A stretch of DNA of 52,149 bases from DATGZX01 sp035296965 (GCA_035296965.1 DATGZX010000424.1:1-52149), one strand, 5' to 3'; numbered from the stretch's first letter, positions 15,937 to 26,700 are shown. Notes: generated from the letters alone by a model not told the origin. Made by a program: numbers and translations.

Positions 15937-16545
15937 CTAAGGTACGTCCACCTCAAAGACGTAGCCAGCCTTAGTGCAGTCAGGCGTGATTGTTGCTCCA
16001 AGCACAACTGGAGCGTTGTTCTTATCCTGCACTCGGATTTGGATGTCAACGGATTCTGGCTTGGCACAGTCGACCATTAGAACGTGCAGAAGAGTCATGT
16101 GCCCGGAATTTGCGCACTCTGCCCAAGTCGTCGTCTTATCGCAAGTGCTTCCAATGTGCTCAGGCAACTCTTCAAAACTACCTGCGCCCACTTGCTTCCC
16201 GGTCACTTGGGCCGATACAGATTTGTTGATCACATAAACTGAGAATGGTGTCTTCGGCTCGTTCGTAAGTTGATTCGATTGCATTTCCTTCATCTTTGCC
16301 ATCGTGTCCCCGGACAGCTTCAGTTTCGTTTTTGATTCCTCCTCTGAAAGCTTCTTGCCCTGCCGAAGAACCGCGGAGAACAAGTATTGGTTTTTTTCTT
16401 GAAGGGAGCCTTTCGACTGACTCGCGACGGGCGCTTGAGCGGAACCTTTCGGCTGGCTCGAGGTAGTCGGAGGATTGGAACTGCAGCCAGTCACGAGTCC
16501 AGCAAGGACTACTGCCATGCCGCGAGGCAAAAACGACCCTTTCAT
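15937..16545 (-). CDS. Secreted lipoprotein of unknown function
   Basis: About 202 residues from ATG 16545, which has AAAGGAG eight bases upstream. A signal peptide (LPRGMAVVLAGLVTGCSSN) ends in a clear lipobox, VTGC. A low-complexity Ser/Pro/Gln linker follows (PPTTSSQPKGSAQAPVASQS). The rest is a soluble domain with a charged helix (LRQGKKLSEEESKTKLKLSG) and a beta-rich C-terminus ending GYVFEVDVP. Four cysteines in the C-terminal half (TCDK, ECAN, DCAK, DCTK) could form two disulfides. No family is recognised. It is one of several envelope genes lying between the separated exporter genes. Confidence 0.75.
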   Translation of the reverse strand: MKGSFLPRGMAVVLAGLVTGCSSNPPTTSSQPKGSAQAPVASQSKGSLQEKNQYLFSAVLRQGKKLSEEESKTKLKLSGDTMAKMKEMQSNQLTNEPKTPFSVYVINKSVSAQVTGKQVGAGSFEELPEHIGSTCDKTTTWAECANSGHMTLLHVLMVDCAKPESVDIQIRVQDKNNAPVVLGATITPDCTKAGYVFEVDVP

Positions 16546-17439
16546 GGACGACGCTCCTTTCACTACCACCAACAGTGCGCACAGATTCTACCTGGGACAG
16601 GAGGTTTCACCGGTTCCCAAGAGAAACGGCGGTCTCCAAACAAAAAATGGAAACTAGGAGATAGGATATTAAGGAAGTACGTAACAACAAGATGATACGC
16701 CTGGGAGGAAATTCGTTACGGTTTGCGCGGAAACCCCAACCAACCGGCGCAGCTGCGTAAGGCTGGCATAGTCAATTTCTCGGCATGGAAGTGCCAGCTG
16801 TGAATGATGGCGCGAGCGCGATGCCCGCATTACGAGGCAGGAAGTCGAAGTTGGCCGAGGTGCGGTCCCTGATCCGTGAATTGCAACCTGATCCGAAGCT
16901 GGAGGCGGGCAGCTCGTCACTGCCTGCGCTGCCAACCCACTGGATGAACGGGGGACAATCCGGTAAGGAAGAAGCCACTTCGCCAACAGGGCGGCCAGAA
17001 GATACCCCCTGCTCGTCTTCGTGCGATTCCGCCACCTGAATCCGTGCGGTCCCGTCCTGCCGTTGGTGCCGGATATTTGTGAGGTGTCCGGTGCGGCAAT
17101 GCCTTATTAGGGTATGGGAAGGAAAGAACGAAGCGAGGCGCACCAACGACAGACGTCGGCTGTCCTCAAAATCGAATACCGTGAGACAGTTGAGAGTGGA
17201 GCGCAAAGCAGGGCAAACCAAATCGGTGACGGGGGCTGTGAGCAAACGGAGCAACTGAGGCCAGAGTTCAGCGGATTTCCAGCGCGGGCCAATTAATGGC
17301 GCAAATTGGGAACCCGAATAAACTCTAGCCAAGGAATAAGAACATAAAATCCTCAAAGACCGTGAAACACCGGTAATTCCGACGGCCGGAAGCCATTCGG
17401 ACTTGTGAAGGTCCCAGTTAAGACTCTATCGGCAGCTGC
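16546..17439. other. Long intergenic region (about 0.9 kb) without a recognised gene
   Basis: Open frames here on either strand lack good starts and family features. A frame at 16785-17039 on plus gives an 84-residue peptide with a short helical part (KLAEVRSLIRELQPDPKLEA), but no more can be said. I see no RNA or mobile element. Confidence 0.4.
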
Positions 17440-19689
17440 CTACGCAAACATCCCTCCAGTCAACGTGGTCGCCAAGTTGAAGTATTCCGTTGAGCCCGCG
17501 ATCATCTCCTCGACGGCAAGGATGTTGGCACTCGCAGTCAAGGAATTAACCCAGCCGCCGATCTCTGCCCCTGTCGGCGCTTGAGACCGGTGCAGGAGAT
17601 TGGGCAGCAAGCTCGCCACAGACCCGGCCGGAGCGGGCGTGAAGCCGTACATTTCTTCTACCTCGTCGGTCAGATATTCTGTCGAGGTGGCAAAGGCACC
17701 TGCCACGGCAACTTCGGAATAAGTTTGCAGCTGCGCTACCCAGGCGGCGACCTCGGCGGTCGTGCCATTGCGGCCCAGGAGCTTGTTATACAGGGCCTGG
17801 ACGAAACCGGTCGCGGTTCCTCCGGTAAGCGCATTGAACTCCGGAGAAGAGACAATGGTCACGATGACCTGCTCCTCCGTGCCGCCGTTTACCAAGAAGT
17901 TGACAAAGGCCGTCTGTCCGACGGGGTCGGCCTGGCGATTCAAAAGCTTGGCGTAAAGGCCGTTGACGACGATCGTCAAGGCTTCCGGAGAGTGCGCGAT
18001 CATGGTGGCCACTTGCTGGTCGGTAAGCGCGTTGCTATTCAATTGCGCGAGCCAGCTGCCGGCTCCCAACGGGTTGTTGAGATCGGCGTTGCGGTGCAGG
18101 AAATCCCGGTAGAGGGCAGCCACAAAGGCGGCAGTGCCGGTCAAAGCCTGGGTCTCGTAAGCGCCGATGTCGGGTCGGATCGTGGGCGTCGTTTTGTCGG
18201 GGCGGGTGAAGCCACGCTCGTCCGTAGTGAGCGTTGACGGCACCCCGGCGTCGATGGCCAGGCTGCCGGGCTGGAGCGACTCGGTGGGCAGGGTCACGGC
18301 GGAGCTTGGAGCGCCGATCGACGGGCCGCCGTTATTGGCCAATTCACCCAGCTCCGGGTTCGCGCCGATTAGTATGCTCCCACTGCTGAGAATGTTGCTG
18401 CCTTCGTTAGTGCTGAGCAGGTTGCCGCCCTGGTCCATGATCGTGCTGCCATTAACGTTGTTGATATCCGGACCAGTTGCCGCCACGTTCTGAGCAAGAA
18501 TCGTGTTTAGGATGGTGATGGACGAACCGGTGGTTCCAGCCCAGTAAAGGCCGCCTCCGGCGGCAGTCGCGAAGTTGGAATTGATGGTGTCCGATTGGAG
18601 AGTGAGGCTGCCGGAGTAAGTTGCGGGAGCGTCGATACCACCGCCGTTGGTTGGAGCACTGTTGCCGGCGATGGTAGAGTTCGTGATGCTCGACCCGGTG
18701 CCCGTAGTTTGCAGCTCGATGCCCCCGCCACCGCTACTGCTGCCGATCGCGGTGTTGTTGGCCACGGTGCTGTCTTCCATCGTGAGTGTTTGCGCATTGA
18801 TGAATACGCCGCCGCCGCTGCTGCCGCTGGTGTTGCCCTCGATCGAGCATTGCACGATCGTCATCGCAAGGCTTGCCGTGGGGGGAGAGGCGCTACCCTG
18901 ATAGATGCCGCCGCCGCTCACACCTGAAAAATTGTTCGAAATAATGCTCTGGGTGATCGCGATGCTGCCCGATCCTGTATTGGCGATACCACCGCCGTTC
19001 ATCGCAGCGTGGTTGCCGGTAATCGTGTTGTTGTTGACGACCAGGGTTGAGCCGCTTTGGAAAATGCCCCCGCCGTCTGCGACCGCGGTATTGTTGGTTA
19101 ACGTCATGTCGTTCAGCGTGAGCAGAATGTTTCCTTGGACCTGGATGCCCGCGCCGTTGCCCGTGCCATTGCCGTTGGCTACGTTCCCAAGCGTGGAGGC
19201 TAGGCCGTTCTGGATGGTGAACCCTTGGAAGGTCACCGGGAAGCTCGGCGCCAAGGTGTTGTTGCCGGGATTGATATCGAACACTCTCCCGAGGTGCTCA
19301 GCATCGACAGTGACAAGCCCGTTGCTGGTATTGACGATGGTCAGACTGCCGCTCGCAGAAGGGTTGATGACGAATTCGCCGGCCTGATTATCGTGCTCGT
19401 TCGGTGTGCCCTCCAGGGTGATCTGATAATCGCCCGCCAGTGTAAGATTGATCGTGTTCGGACCAGGTGTAGTTGTCGTATCGACGGCCTGGATAGCGGA
19501 ACGCAGCGTGATCACTCCTGCGGCTGGCGCTAAGGTATCTGCCAGGCTGTTGACGTTGTAGACCGCGGGCGCCATGCGGTCCTCGAGCAACTCCAGATTG
19601 AGCCTTGCCCGGTGGCGTTTGCCGTTGATATTGGCTTGCCGTTGCTGGCGTGAGCGGCCGTGAAACCACCGACTCATGGGTTCCAACAT
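17440..19689 (-). CDS. Secreted right-handed beta-helix protein with C-terminal DUF4214 repeats
   Basis: A 749-residue surface protein. The basic N-terminus leads to LNLELLEDRMAPAVYNV (about residues 31-47), the LEDR motif seen near the start of many large planctomycete exported proteins. Residues 45-510 form a choice-of-anchor-Q/polymorphic beta-helix region with repeated NNTITGNHAAMNGGGI-like units and a late TERGFTRPD-type block (DERGFTRPDKTTPTIRPDIG). The last 230 residues hold several DUF4214 units (ALYRDFLHRNADLNNP, GLYAKLLNRQADPVGQ, ALYNKLLGRNGTT). DUF4214 is often linked to extracellular matrix or S-layer-like proteins. ATG 19689 has AAGGAG eight bases upstream. The giant gene at 23.8-36.3 kb shares both the N-terminal motif and the DUF4214 tail. 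Confidence 0.9.
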   Translation of the reverse strand: MLEPMSRWFHGRSRQQRQANINGKRHRARLNLELLEDRMAPAVYNVNSLADTLAPAAGVITLRSAIQAVDTTTTPGPNTINLTLAGDYQITLEGTPNEHDNQAGEFVINPSASGSLTIVNTSNGLVTVDAEHLGRVFDINPGNNTLAPSFPVTFQGFTIQNGLASTLGNVANGNGTGNGAGIQVQGNILLTLNDMTLTNNTAVADGGGIFQSGSTLVVNNNTITGNHAAMNGGGIANTGSGSIAITQSIISNNFSGVSGGGIYQGSASPPTASLAMTIVQCSIEGNTSGSSGGGVFINAQTLTMEDSTVANNTAIGSSSGGGGIELQTTGTGSSITNSTIAGNSAPTNGGGIDAPATYSGSLTLQSDTINSNFATAAGGGLYWAGTTGSSITILNTILAQNVAATGPDINNVNGSTIMDQGGNLLSTNEGSNILSSGSILIGANPELGELANNGGPSIGAPSSAVTLPTESLQPGSLAIDAGVPSTLTTDERGFTRPDKTTPTIRPDIGAYETQALTGTAAFVAALYRDFLHRNADLNNPLGAGSWLAQLNSNALTDQQVATMIAHSPEALTIVVNGLYAKLLNRQADPVGQTAFVNFLVNGGTEEQVIVTIVSSPEFNALTGGTATGFVQALYNKLLGRNGTTAEVAAWVAQLQTYSEVAVAGAFATSTEYLTDEVEEMYGFTPAPAGSVASLLPNLLHRSQAPTGAEIGGWVNSLTASANILAVEEMIAGSTEYFNLATTLTGGMFA

Positions 19690-20145
19690 GCGTAAGGCTC
19701 CTTGAGGGGATTTGGGGTCTGGCAGAAGGAAGCCACAGATTCATTCGACGGGCCTCGGGCGCTCGATGGGAACCCGACGGGGGAAAGAAGGATGGTCGGG
19801 CGATCAGGCGACCGGTCGCGAACTATTCTGCAGGCTACGCATCTTCACCAATCAACTCAGACTCAACATCTTCCTCAGGTTCGGAATTGCTAGCAAGCAA
19901 ATTCTTGAAGAATGTAGAGTGACGCTCTCAACTTAATTCGGCGACAAATCAGGTCCGGCTTTAACGACAAGTCTTGATCTCAAGAAGAATTCGGGAATGT
20001 GGATTGTTCGCGATGACGCGTCTGAAGACGTGAGTGCCCAGGCACTTCGCCCATGTTTCCTTCACCGGCGGATAGGTCAGGGTGAAGATGAGGACAAGAA
20101 AATGGGAAATCCAATAGTGGACACGCCCGTAGCGGCTGCAAAACC
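19690..20145. other. Intergenic region without a recognised gene
   Basis: No coding region with a convincing start is seen between the beta-helix gene and the palindromic repeat copy 2. A short TCTTGATCTCAAGA palindrome lies near 19972-19985; its role is unknown. Confidence 0.4.
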
Positions 20146-20202
20146 CTGAACAGGAGGCAACAGAGAGTGGCTCCTCTGTTTTCTCCGTTGCCTCCTGTTC
20201 GA
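20146..20202. repeat. Palindromic dispersed repeat, copy 2
   Basis: This is the same element as at 10855-10915: it begins TGAACAGGAGGCAACAGAG and ends GTTGCCTCCTGTTCGA, with an imperfect middle. The six bases before it (GCAAAA) also match the flank of copy 1. The two copies bracket the 9.2-kb envelope gene block lying between the HlyD-type gene and the ABC ATPase gene. Confidence 0.8.
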
Positions 20203-20273
20203 ATATGCTTACCTCTCAGGTTTGCTGTGGAGTGAGTTGAGCGAGAATACTGTTCTTGCGCCAGGTAAAGGCA

Positions 20274-20696
20274 TCATTTCTTCTCTTCCTTGGCTCGCTT
20301 CGGCTCCCAGTCGAGGGTGCGTTTGTTGTCGCCGTCGCCGAGTTCGATTTTGCCCTTGATCATGTCGCCGGTCAGTTTGCCGGAGAACTTGGCGTGGATT
20401 TCGTTGCCATCCCGTTCGAAGGTAATCTCGAACGAGATGGCATTGTTCTTGACTTTGCCGTTCTTGAGGTCCACCTCGCCCAGGGGCGACATCACTTTTC
20501 CAGTTAGCTTTTCTCCATCCTGCTTGAAGGTGGCCGATATTTCCTGCTCCTGTCCGTCCGGCGTCTTGCGGGTCCATTTCCAGGTGCCGGTCGCGCTCCC
20601 CTTGGTCTTGTCTTCGGCGTGAACGCTTGCAACCACGAAGCCGAGCAGCGCCGCCAGCGCCAACATCTTCAGACTGAATGCCGCGTGAGTCTTCAT
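20274..20696 (-). CDS. Small secreted protein of unknown function
   Basis: The product is 140 residues from ATG 20696, which has GAGG six bases upstream. A signal peptide (MKTHAAFSLKMLALAALLGF, then VVASVHA) is followed by a small antiparallel beta domain. Landmarks are: GTWKWTRKTPDGQEQEISAT, FKQDGEKLTGKVMSPLGE, GKVKNNAISFEITFERDGN, AKFSGKLTGDMIKGKIEL, then DWEPKRAKEEKK. This GTW-(x)n-LTG-(x)n-DGKV-(x)n-YSGKL-GD-IKGK pattern is common in small secreted proteins of planctomycetes and acidobacteria and probably forms a lipocalin-like sheet; no ligand is known. It is divergent from the ABC ATPase gene. Confidence 0.8.
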   Translation of the reverse strand: MKTHAAFSLKMLALAALLGFVVASVHAEDKTKGSATGTWKWTRKTPDGQEQEISATFKQDGEKLTGKVMSPLGEVDLKNGKVKNNAISFEITFERDGNEIHAKFSGKLTGDMIKGKIELGDGDNKRTLDWEPKRAKEEKK

Positions 20697-20926
20697 GCCG
20701 AACCTCATAGAAGTTGCGAGGACCAAGCGATCCGCGGAGAAGCACGCGCTTCTCAGAACCCGGCGAGCCGGCACGGAAACGGATGGTCGCAGCGCAGGTG
20801 CCTCGGCTGATTGGAGCAGATAACCAGTTGGAAGTCAAAGGATCGCGATGGGAGGGGATGAGCCAGGCGCCAGGGAGGAAGTAGAATCCCCTCTCATTCG
20901 CCACGAATTTCCCTGAGAGCTCTGCT

Positions 20927-22000
20927 ATGCTTTACCCGGCCCCAGGCGCCGCCAGGGTAAGTTGTTCCCCTAGAATCGCGATCGATGCGAGCACTGATTT
21001 GATCCCACCAACCGCTTCCCTATCTCCCACTGCCGCCGAACCAGTCATCGTCGTCCACGACGCCACGATTCGCTTCGGCAGTTTTACGGCAGTGGACAGG
21101 GTGAGCCTGCATGTCGGCCGGGGCGAGGTCTTTGGCTTGCTTGGACCCAACGGCTCCGGCAAAACGACATTGATCCGCGCACTCTGTGGACTGATCCCTC
21201 TGGCGACGGGATCAGCGCGGGTTTTGGGGCATGACGTTGCCGTGGAGTCAGAAGATATCAGGGCATCGATCGGCTACATGTCGCAGAAGTTCGCTCTCTA
21301 CGAAGATCTGACCGCGCGTGAGAACATGGATTTTTATGCGGGCATCTACGGGCTGTCGGCTGCGTCGGCCCGCGCGCGCAAGGCCGAGCTAATCGAGTTG
21401 ACCGGGCTGGAGCCTTATCTCGATCGCCGCGGCGGCCGGCTTTCCGGCGGCTGGAAGCAACGGTTGGCACTGGTGTGCGCACTCTTGCATCGACCGCGCT
21501 TGGTCTTTTTGGACGAGCCCACCGCCGGCATCGACCCGGTTGCGCGCCGCGACCTTTGGGACCTGCTCTTTCGGCTGGCCGCGGAAGGGATCACTCTCTT
21601 CGTCACGACCCATTATATGGACGAGGCGGAGCGCTGTGCCCGCGTCGGCTACATCTACCTCTCGCATTTGCTCGCGGTCGGCACGCCTCACGAACTCAAA
21701 TGCTTGCCGGGCGTCTCGCCGCCTGGCACGCGTCGACTGGAGATCCTCACTCCGGACATGGCCGGCATGCTCCACCGGCTGCGCGATCGGCCGGGGGTGC
21801 AACAGGCGACCATATTTGGCCAGGCCGTCTACGCACTCGTGGATGCAGACCGCTCGCTGGCTGAGCTTGGCTTGGCAGGCATGGAAGTTCACCCCGCCGA
21901 GCCGACGCTGGAGGACGTGTTCGTTGCCCTGTCACGCGGGGCGGATCAACCGCGGGCAAACGCCAGTGGCGCGGATCAGCTCGGATATCCTCCGTGCTGA
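20927..22000 (+). CDS. ABC transporter ATP-binding protein (YbhF-type exporter)
   Basis: A 357-residue cytoplasmic ATPase with one nucleotide-binding domain. Walker A is GPNGSGKT (73-80), the Q-loop is MSQ (Q120), the signature is LSGGW (172-176), Walker B is LVFLDE (192-197) and the switch histidine is in VTTHYMDEAE (H229). The LSGGWKQRLAL variant with YMDEAERC fits ATPases of ABC-2 exporters that work with HlyD-type adaptors. The C-terminus contains EPTLEDVFVALSRG, the usual end of this family, and a short extra tail. The first 35 residues are not conserved-looking and the true start may be further in; ATG 20927 lacks a strong ribosome binding site. Likely partners are the HlyD-type gene at 9.7 kb and the permease at 37.3 kb, all on plus. 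Confidence 0.92.
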   Translation: MLYPAPGAARVSCSPRIAIDASTDLIPPTASLSPTAAEPVIVVHDATIRFGSFTAVDRVSLHVGRGEVFGLLGPNGSGKTTLIRALCGLIPLATGSARVLGHDVAVESEDIRASIGYMSQKFALYEDLTARENMDFYAGIYGLSAASARARKAELIELTGLEPYLDRRGGRLSGGWKQRLALVCALLHRPRLVFLDEPTAGIDPVARRDLWDLLFRLAAEGITLFVTTHYMDEAERCARVGYIYLSHLLAVGTPHELKCLPGVSPPGTRRLEILTPDMAGMLHRLRDRPGVQQATIFGQAVYALVDADRSLAELGLAGMEVHPAEPTLEDVFVALSRGADQPRANASGADQLGYPPC

Positions 22001-22041
22001 TCCGCGCCGCCGGTGTTCATCCGCGGTTCGTGGGAGAAGTT

Positions 22042-23445
22042 TTAGTAGCGGAGTTCCACTCCAAAGTTGATTCCCTGTGCCCAGAAATCGGTGCGATTGA
22101 AGGGTACGGAAGGGAGGTTTGGACCGCCGCCCGTCCCGAATGATAGGTTCGAAGGCACCAGGGTAGGATTGACGGTCCGGTCGATCTGGTCGGCTGCGCG
22201 AGCTACATCGTACCAGTAGATGAACGTGTAGCCGACGTAGGCGGTGGCATAGTTGGTGAGGTGGACACCAAGCTTGATGGACGCTTCCGGAAGGAAGGTG
22301 AATTCATCCCGGCTGAAGATGCCACTGTTGCTGGAGACCGCTAGCAGGCCGCCCGGCAGCGTGGCAACCGAACCGCCAGGGCCGATGAGGGTGGTGGAGC
22401 CGTCAGCCTTAACGACCTCATGGTTGTTGCCCACCCCCAACTTGCCCGCGATGTCCACGAACAGCCGATTGAAGCGGAACTGGGTCTTGGCGCCGATCTG
22501 GCCGCCATAGAAGTCATTCCGCGTTTCGAAGTGGTCCAGGATGGCAAGGGTGTTGCCCGGCCCGACCAGCGCTCCATTGAAGGCAGCCGCTCCTCCCGCC
22601 AGAACGGTCGACGTGGTGGAAGTGCTGAAGTCTTCCTGCAGGCCGGCGTAACGGAAGCCAACGAGCATGTCGGCGGTGAACTCCTTGCCGCGGTAGAGAC
22701 TGCCGATCAAGTTCGTTTCCGCACTGTAGAACTGTTCCGAGGAGGTGACGTTGATGGCGCCCGCGAGCTGGCCCGGCGCAGCGACCAGGCTGACAGCTTC
22801 GAGCCCCGTCAACGCGTTGACCACGGGCCTGCCAATGAGCGGGTTGCCGTTCACGTCGGACGCCGCGGAATAGTCGACCCCATTGTGTTCGAGAATGAAG
22901 CCGGACGCTTCGATGCCGATGTGGCCGCCTTTGTCCAGCCAGCCGCCTAGGGTTATTCGGCCGCCGGAAAACGAGGGGAATTCCAGTTCCGAGCTGCCAA
23001 TCAGCGTAGTGACGCCTGGTTGCCCCAGGATACCGTTCGACGAAGCGGGTCCCGTCGTGGCCAAGGGGGCTGGCTGAACGCCCGGCTTCACCCACCAGAG
23101 GAGGTACTCGCCGCTCGCCCACAAGCGATAGGGGGTTGGTCCAGGGCCATACTCCGTTTCGTCATCAGTGACCGGGAGAGCGATGTCATCCGGGCCATGG
23201 CCTGTCAACACGGGCAGTCCCGGCAGAGAGAAAACCGACGGGGCGGCTGGAGCCGTGGTCGATGGAGGTGTGGAAGCAGCTCCTGCGGCCGCGCCACCGG
23301 TAGAGCCGGCGGCCGGCGGCGGAGCAGCGCCCGGCCCGGCGGAGGCGTCCGAGGCAACCCCCTGCCCCGTTGAAGAGTATTGCGCGAGCGACAAACCGGC
23401 CCATGCCAGCAGGGCCGCTGTGGATGCAAGAAATCCCTTTCTCAC
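22042..23445 (-). CDS. BBP7 family outer-membrane beta-barrel protein (paralogue 2)
   Basis: A 467-residue protein from GTG 23445, which has AGGAG seven bases upstream. A signal peptide (GFLASTAALLAWAGLSLAQ) is followed by an Ala/Pro/Gly-rich linker of about 50 residues. Barrel landmarks match the paralogue at 11.0 kb: LWASGEYLLWWVKPGVQPAP, NGILGQPGVTTLIG, GRITLGGWLDKGGHIG, a TADMLVGFRYAGLQED segment, NDFYGGQIGAKTQFRF, YATAYVGYTFIYWYDVARAA and the end FWAQGINFGVELRY. BBP7 proteins are many-copy outer-membrane barrels in planctomycetes with no assigned substrate. It is convergent with the ABC ATPase gene, 41 bases away. Confidence 0.93.
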   Translation of the reverse strand: MRKGFLASTAALLAWAGLSLAQYSSTGQGVASDASAGPGAAPPPAAGSTGGAAAGAASTPPSTTAPAAPSVFSLPGLPVLTGHGPDDIALPVTDDETEYGPGPTPYRLWASGEYLLWWVKPGVQPAPLATTGPASSNGILGQPGVTTLIGSSELEFPSFSGGRITLGGWLDKGGHIGIEASGFILEHNGVDYSAASDVNGNPLIGRPVVNALTGLEAVSLVAAPGQLAGAINVTSSEQFYSAETNLIGSLYRGKEFTADMLVGFRYAGLQEDFSTSTTSTVLAGGAAAFNGALVGPGNTLAILDHFETRNDFYGGQIGAKTQFRFNRLFVDIAGKLGVGNNHEVVKADGSTTLIGPGGSVATLPGGLLAVSSNSGIFSRDEFTFLPEASIKLGVHLTNYATAYVGYTFIYWYDVARAADQIDRTVNPTLVPSNLSFGTGGGPNLPSVPFNRTDFWAQGINFGVELRY

Positions 23446-23669
23446 GGCTCGACTCCTATTCCGCAGGCACGCGGGTCAACCCGCACACTCCCCGGTTCGA
23501 ACTTCCGTTAAATTGGCGCACAAAGAGAACAAGTACAAGGGTCTACGCTTGTCTGATCGGCATTTCCAGGGAGAAGGCTTTATATGGATTGCGCCAATTT
23601 TATGGGATTTGGGCAATTGGCGCGTTTTGAGACCTTCGCCGGAGACCGCAAACAGGGACCCATCAGGGC

Positions 23670-23718
23670 AAAAAAGAAAGGCGGAGTGCCGATCGGTTTC
23701 ATCCGATCTGCACTCCGC
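23670..23718 (-). terminator. Intrinsic terminator of the giant gene
   Basis: Read on minus, GCGGAGTG pairs with CACTCCGC within an extended hairpin (23681-23718), followed by CTTTCTTTTTT. It lies 38 bases after the stop of the 4191-residue gene, where a terminator is expected. Confidence 0.8.
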
Positions 23719-23755
23719 TATTGCATTTGCGCCCATCGGTCCTTGCAGGCAGACC

Positions 23756-26700
23756 TTACAAATTCGCGAAGTACTCGGCCGAGCCCACCAGAGCCGCGAT
23801 GACCTGCTCGTCCGTGAAGCCGTGCTGCAATTCATTCGTGAAGGCGCCCAGGCCGCCCGAATCCGCAGGGCGATGGAGGTAGGTTTCGTACCAGTTGGCG
23901 ACTACATCCTGCATTGCCTCGCCGCTCTTGAGGATCGTGGCGGCGACCGCAGACCGAGGCGTGAATTCCTGGAGCAACAGCAAGAAGTATTGCTGCCCGG
24001 TCGGATCGACGGCCCGATGCAGGACGTCGCGGTACATGGCACTGACGAAACCGGCGTTGGTACTGCCGGCGTCCTGGAAATATTCCTGTGAGCCTATGAG
24101 GGCAGCCTCGACCTGCTCAACGGTTACACCGCTGAGCAGCTGGTTGGCAAAGTTGCTGAGTCCACCCGGATCGGCGTTGCGATGCAGGAATTCCTGGTAG
24201 AGCTGCTGGACGACCACGTCCTTGTACTCCAGGCTGCCCTCGATGCCCAGGGCGACCTGGGTGCGCGTCGCACCGGCGCTGAGCAGGCCTGTCCAGTAGG
24301 CCAAACCGCCGGAGTCGACTGTCCGGTGCAGCAGGTCGAGATACACCTGGGCCACATACGCCTGATTGCCCGTGATCACGGTTTCTTGAACAAGCGAGGC
24401 GTTGCTGGCCGCTGAGTAGTTGCCGTCGCCACCGTAGCCGACGCCGATCGACTGAGCACCGGCGTTCGTGAGGCTGACTGTGATCACTGCCTGGCCGCCG
24501 CTCAACGTGCCCACGGCTAGCGGGGAACCATTGTCAGTTACGGTAACGGTGCCGGTGGGCGTGACCGTTGCCACTTGCGGCGTGACCGTGACGGTGACGG
24601 TGATGTTCCGACCCGCGATCACGGGATTTTGAGAAACAACGGCTGCCAGCGACACGCTCGCCTGGCTGACGATTTGGCTTAGCGTCGAGGAACTGCTGGT
24701 CGCAAAGCTGCCATTGCCATTGTAGCTGGCCGTGATTGCATGGGTCCCAACGCTGAGGGTCGTGCTGAAAGTCGCCGTGGTCCCGGACAGCGAGGCCGAG
24801 CCGAGCGCTGTGCTGGCATCGAAGAAGGTCACGGTGCCGGTGGGGGTGCCGTTGCCGGGCGAAAGCACGCTGACGGTCGCCGTGAACGTGACCCCGGTTC
24901 CGAAGCCGACCGGATTGCTGCTGGAAACGACGCCCACAGCCGTCTGCGCTGGGCTGACGCTCAAGCCTGAGGTAGGAGAAGTACTGGTGCTGGTGAGGCT
25001 ATCGCCGGCATACGCAGCGCTGATGTTGTGACCGCCCACGCTCAGCGAGGAAATGGTCAAGCTCGCGTGGCCTGTGCCATCCACGGCCACCGCGGTCGTG
25101 TTGCCGTCGACGGTGAATACGACATTTCCCGTGAGCGGCGCGGAACCTGGAGGCAGAACACTCACCGCTGCCGTGAAGGTCACGCTTTGGCCGAACACAG
25201 AGGTGGCCGGCCCGCTCAACACGGTGCTCGTGTTGACCTTCTGAACTGTTTGCGACAGCGACGAAGTCGTCGAACTCGGGGTGAAATTGGTGTCGCCGCT
25301 GTAGGTGGCGGTGATCGAGTGCGTGCCGGGCAGGATCGCCGTTCCGCTCAAAGTTGCCTTGCCCGTGGAATCCACGGCGACAGGAGTAAGGGAGACGCCG
25401 TCTACGGAGAAGGTCACCGTCCCGGTCGGATTGCCGAAGCCGGAGCCGCCGGGGGTCACGGTCGCCGTGACCACAGATTGCCCGTAGAAGGACGGGTTGG
25501 TCGAGGAACTCAGGGCAATGGTATCGCTCAGGCGGTTGACAACCTGGACGAGGGTCGTCGAGGTCGTGCTCGGGTTGAAGTTGGCATCGCCAGCGTAGGC
25601 CGCCGTGATCGAGTGGTTACCCGGAGCCAGGGGCGAAGTAGTCGTGAAGCTAGCCTGACCGGCACCGAGCGTCGAAGTCCCCAATGTCGCGGTCCCATCG
25701 AAGAATGTCACCGTGCCTGTGGGGATTCCGGCTCCGGGTGAGGTGGCTGTCACTTGCAACGTGAACGTCACGGCCTGGCCCAGGATCGACGGATTATTGA
25801 GAGACACCACGGTTGCCGAGGTGGTGGCCGCCTTGCCGACGACTTCCGTGAACGCGCTGGAAGGCCCGCTGGCGATGAAATTAGGATCGCCGCTGTACGT
25901 GGCCGTGATGGCGTGGTTGCCGGCTGTCAGGCCGAGGGTAATGATGGCCGATCCGCCGCTGAGGTTGCTCACGCCGATTTGAACTCCCGAGTCGAAGAAG
26001 GTGACGGTGCCCGTCGGGATGTTGCCGCCCGGAGCGTTGGCCGTGACCGAGGCCGTGAACGTGATGGGCTGGCCAGTCACCGGAGCGCTTGGCGAAGCGC
26101 TGACGACCGCCGTGCTCGTGCTGTCCTGATTGATAACCTGGGTGAAAGTGGTCGAGGTCGTACCCAGGAAATTACCGTCGCCGCTGTAGGTTACGGTGAT
26201 GTTGTGCGAGCCCGCAGTCAGCGACGTAATGACCGGGAAATTCGCCGCCCCGGAGCTTAGGCCGACCGGTGCGCCAACGGTCGAGCCGTCGATTGTCAGA
26301 GTGATGGTTCCCGTAGGAGTGCCGGTGCCGGGCAGGACTGCGGCGACTAGAGCGTTGAAGATGAGCGGCTGACCATAGACCGGAGAGGCGATCGGCTGCG
26401 TAACCGTCACGGAGCTCGAAGCCTTGTTGACGACCTGGGTGTACGTTCCCGAGGTTCCTGGACTGAAGTTGCTGTCACCGTTGTAGGCAACGATGAGCGT
26501 ATGGGAACCGACCGAGAGAGTCGGAGGGGTAAAGCTGGCCTGCCCATTGGCCAAGGTCACGGAGGGTTGGGCAGTGCCGTCCAGGGTGAAGACGACTGTT
26601 CCGGTCGGGACGACCGTGTGGAAGGTCTGGCCGGTCACGGTCACAGTGAAGGTCACCGCTTGGCCGAACACCGTGGGGTTGGTCGAGGTGACGGTGAGCA

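Noticed and set aside
25028..25741. Long plus-strand open frames opposite the giant gene (also 27983-28900, 29147-30145)
   Set aside because: They mirror the repetitive GC-rich minus frame, have low-complexity Arg/Gly-rich products and no ribosome binding sites. They are antisense shadows of the repeats.
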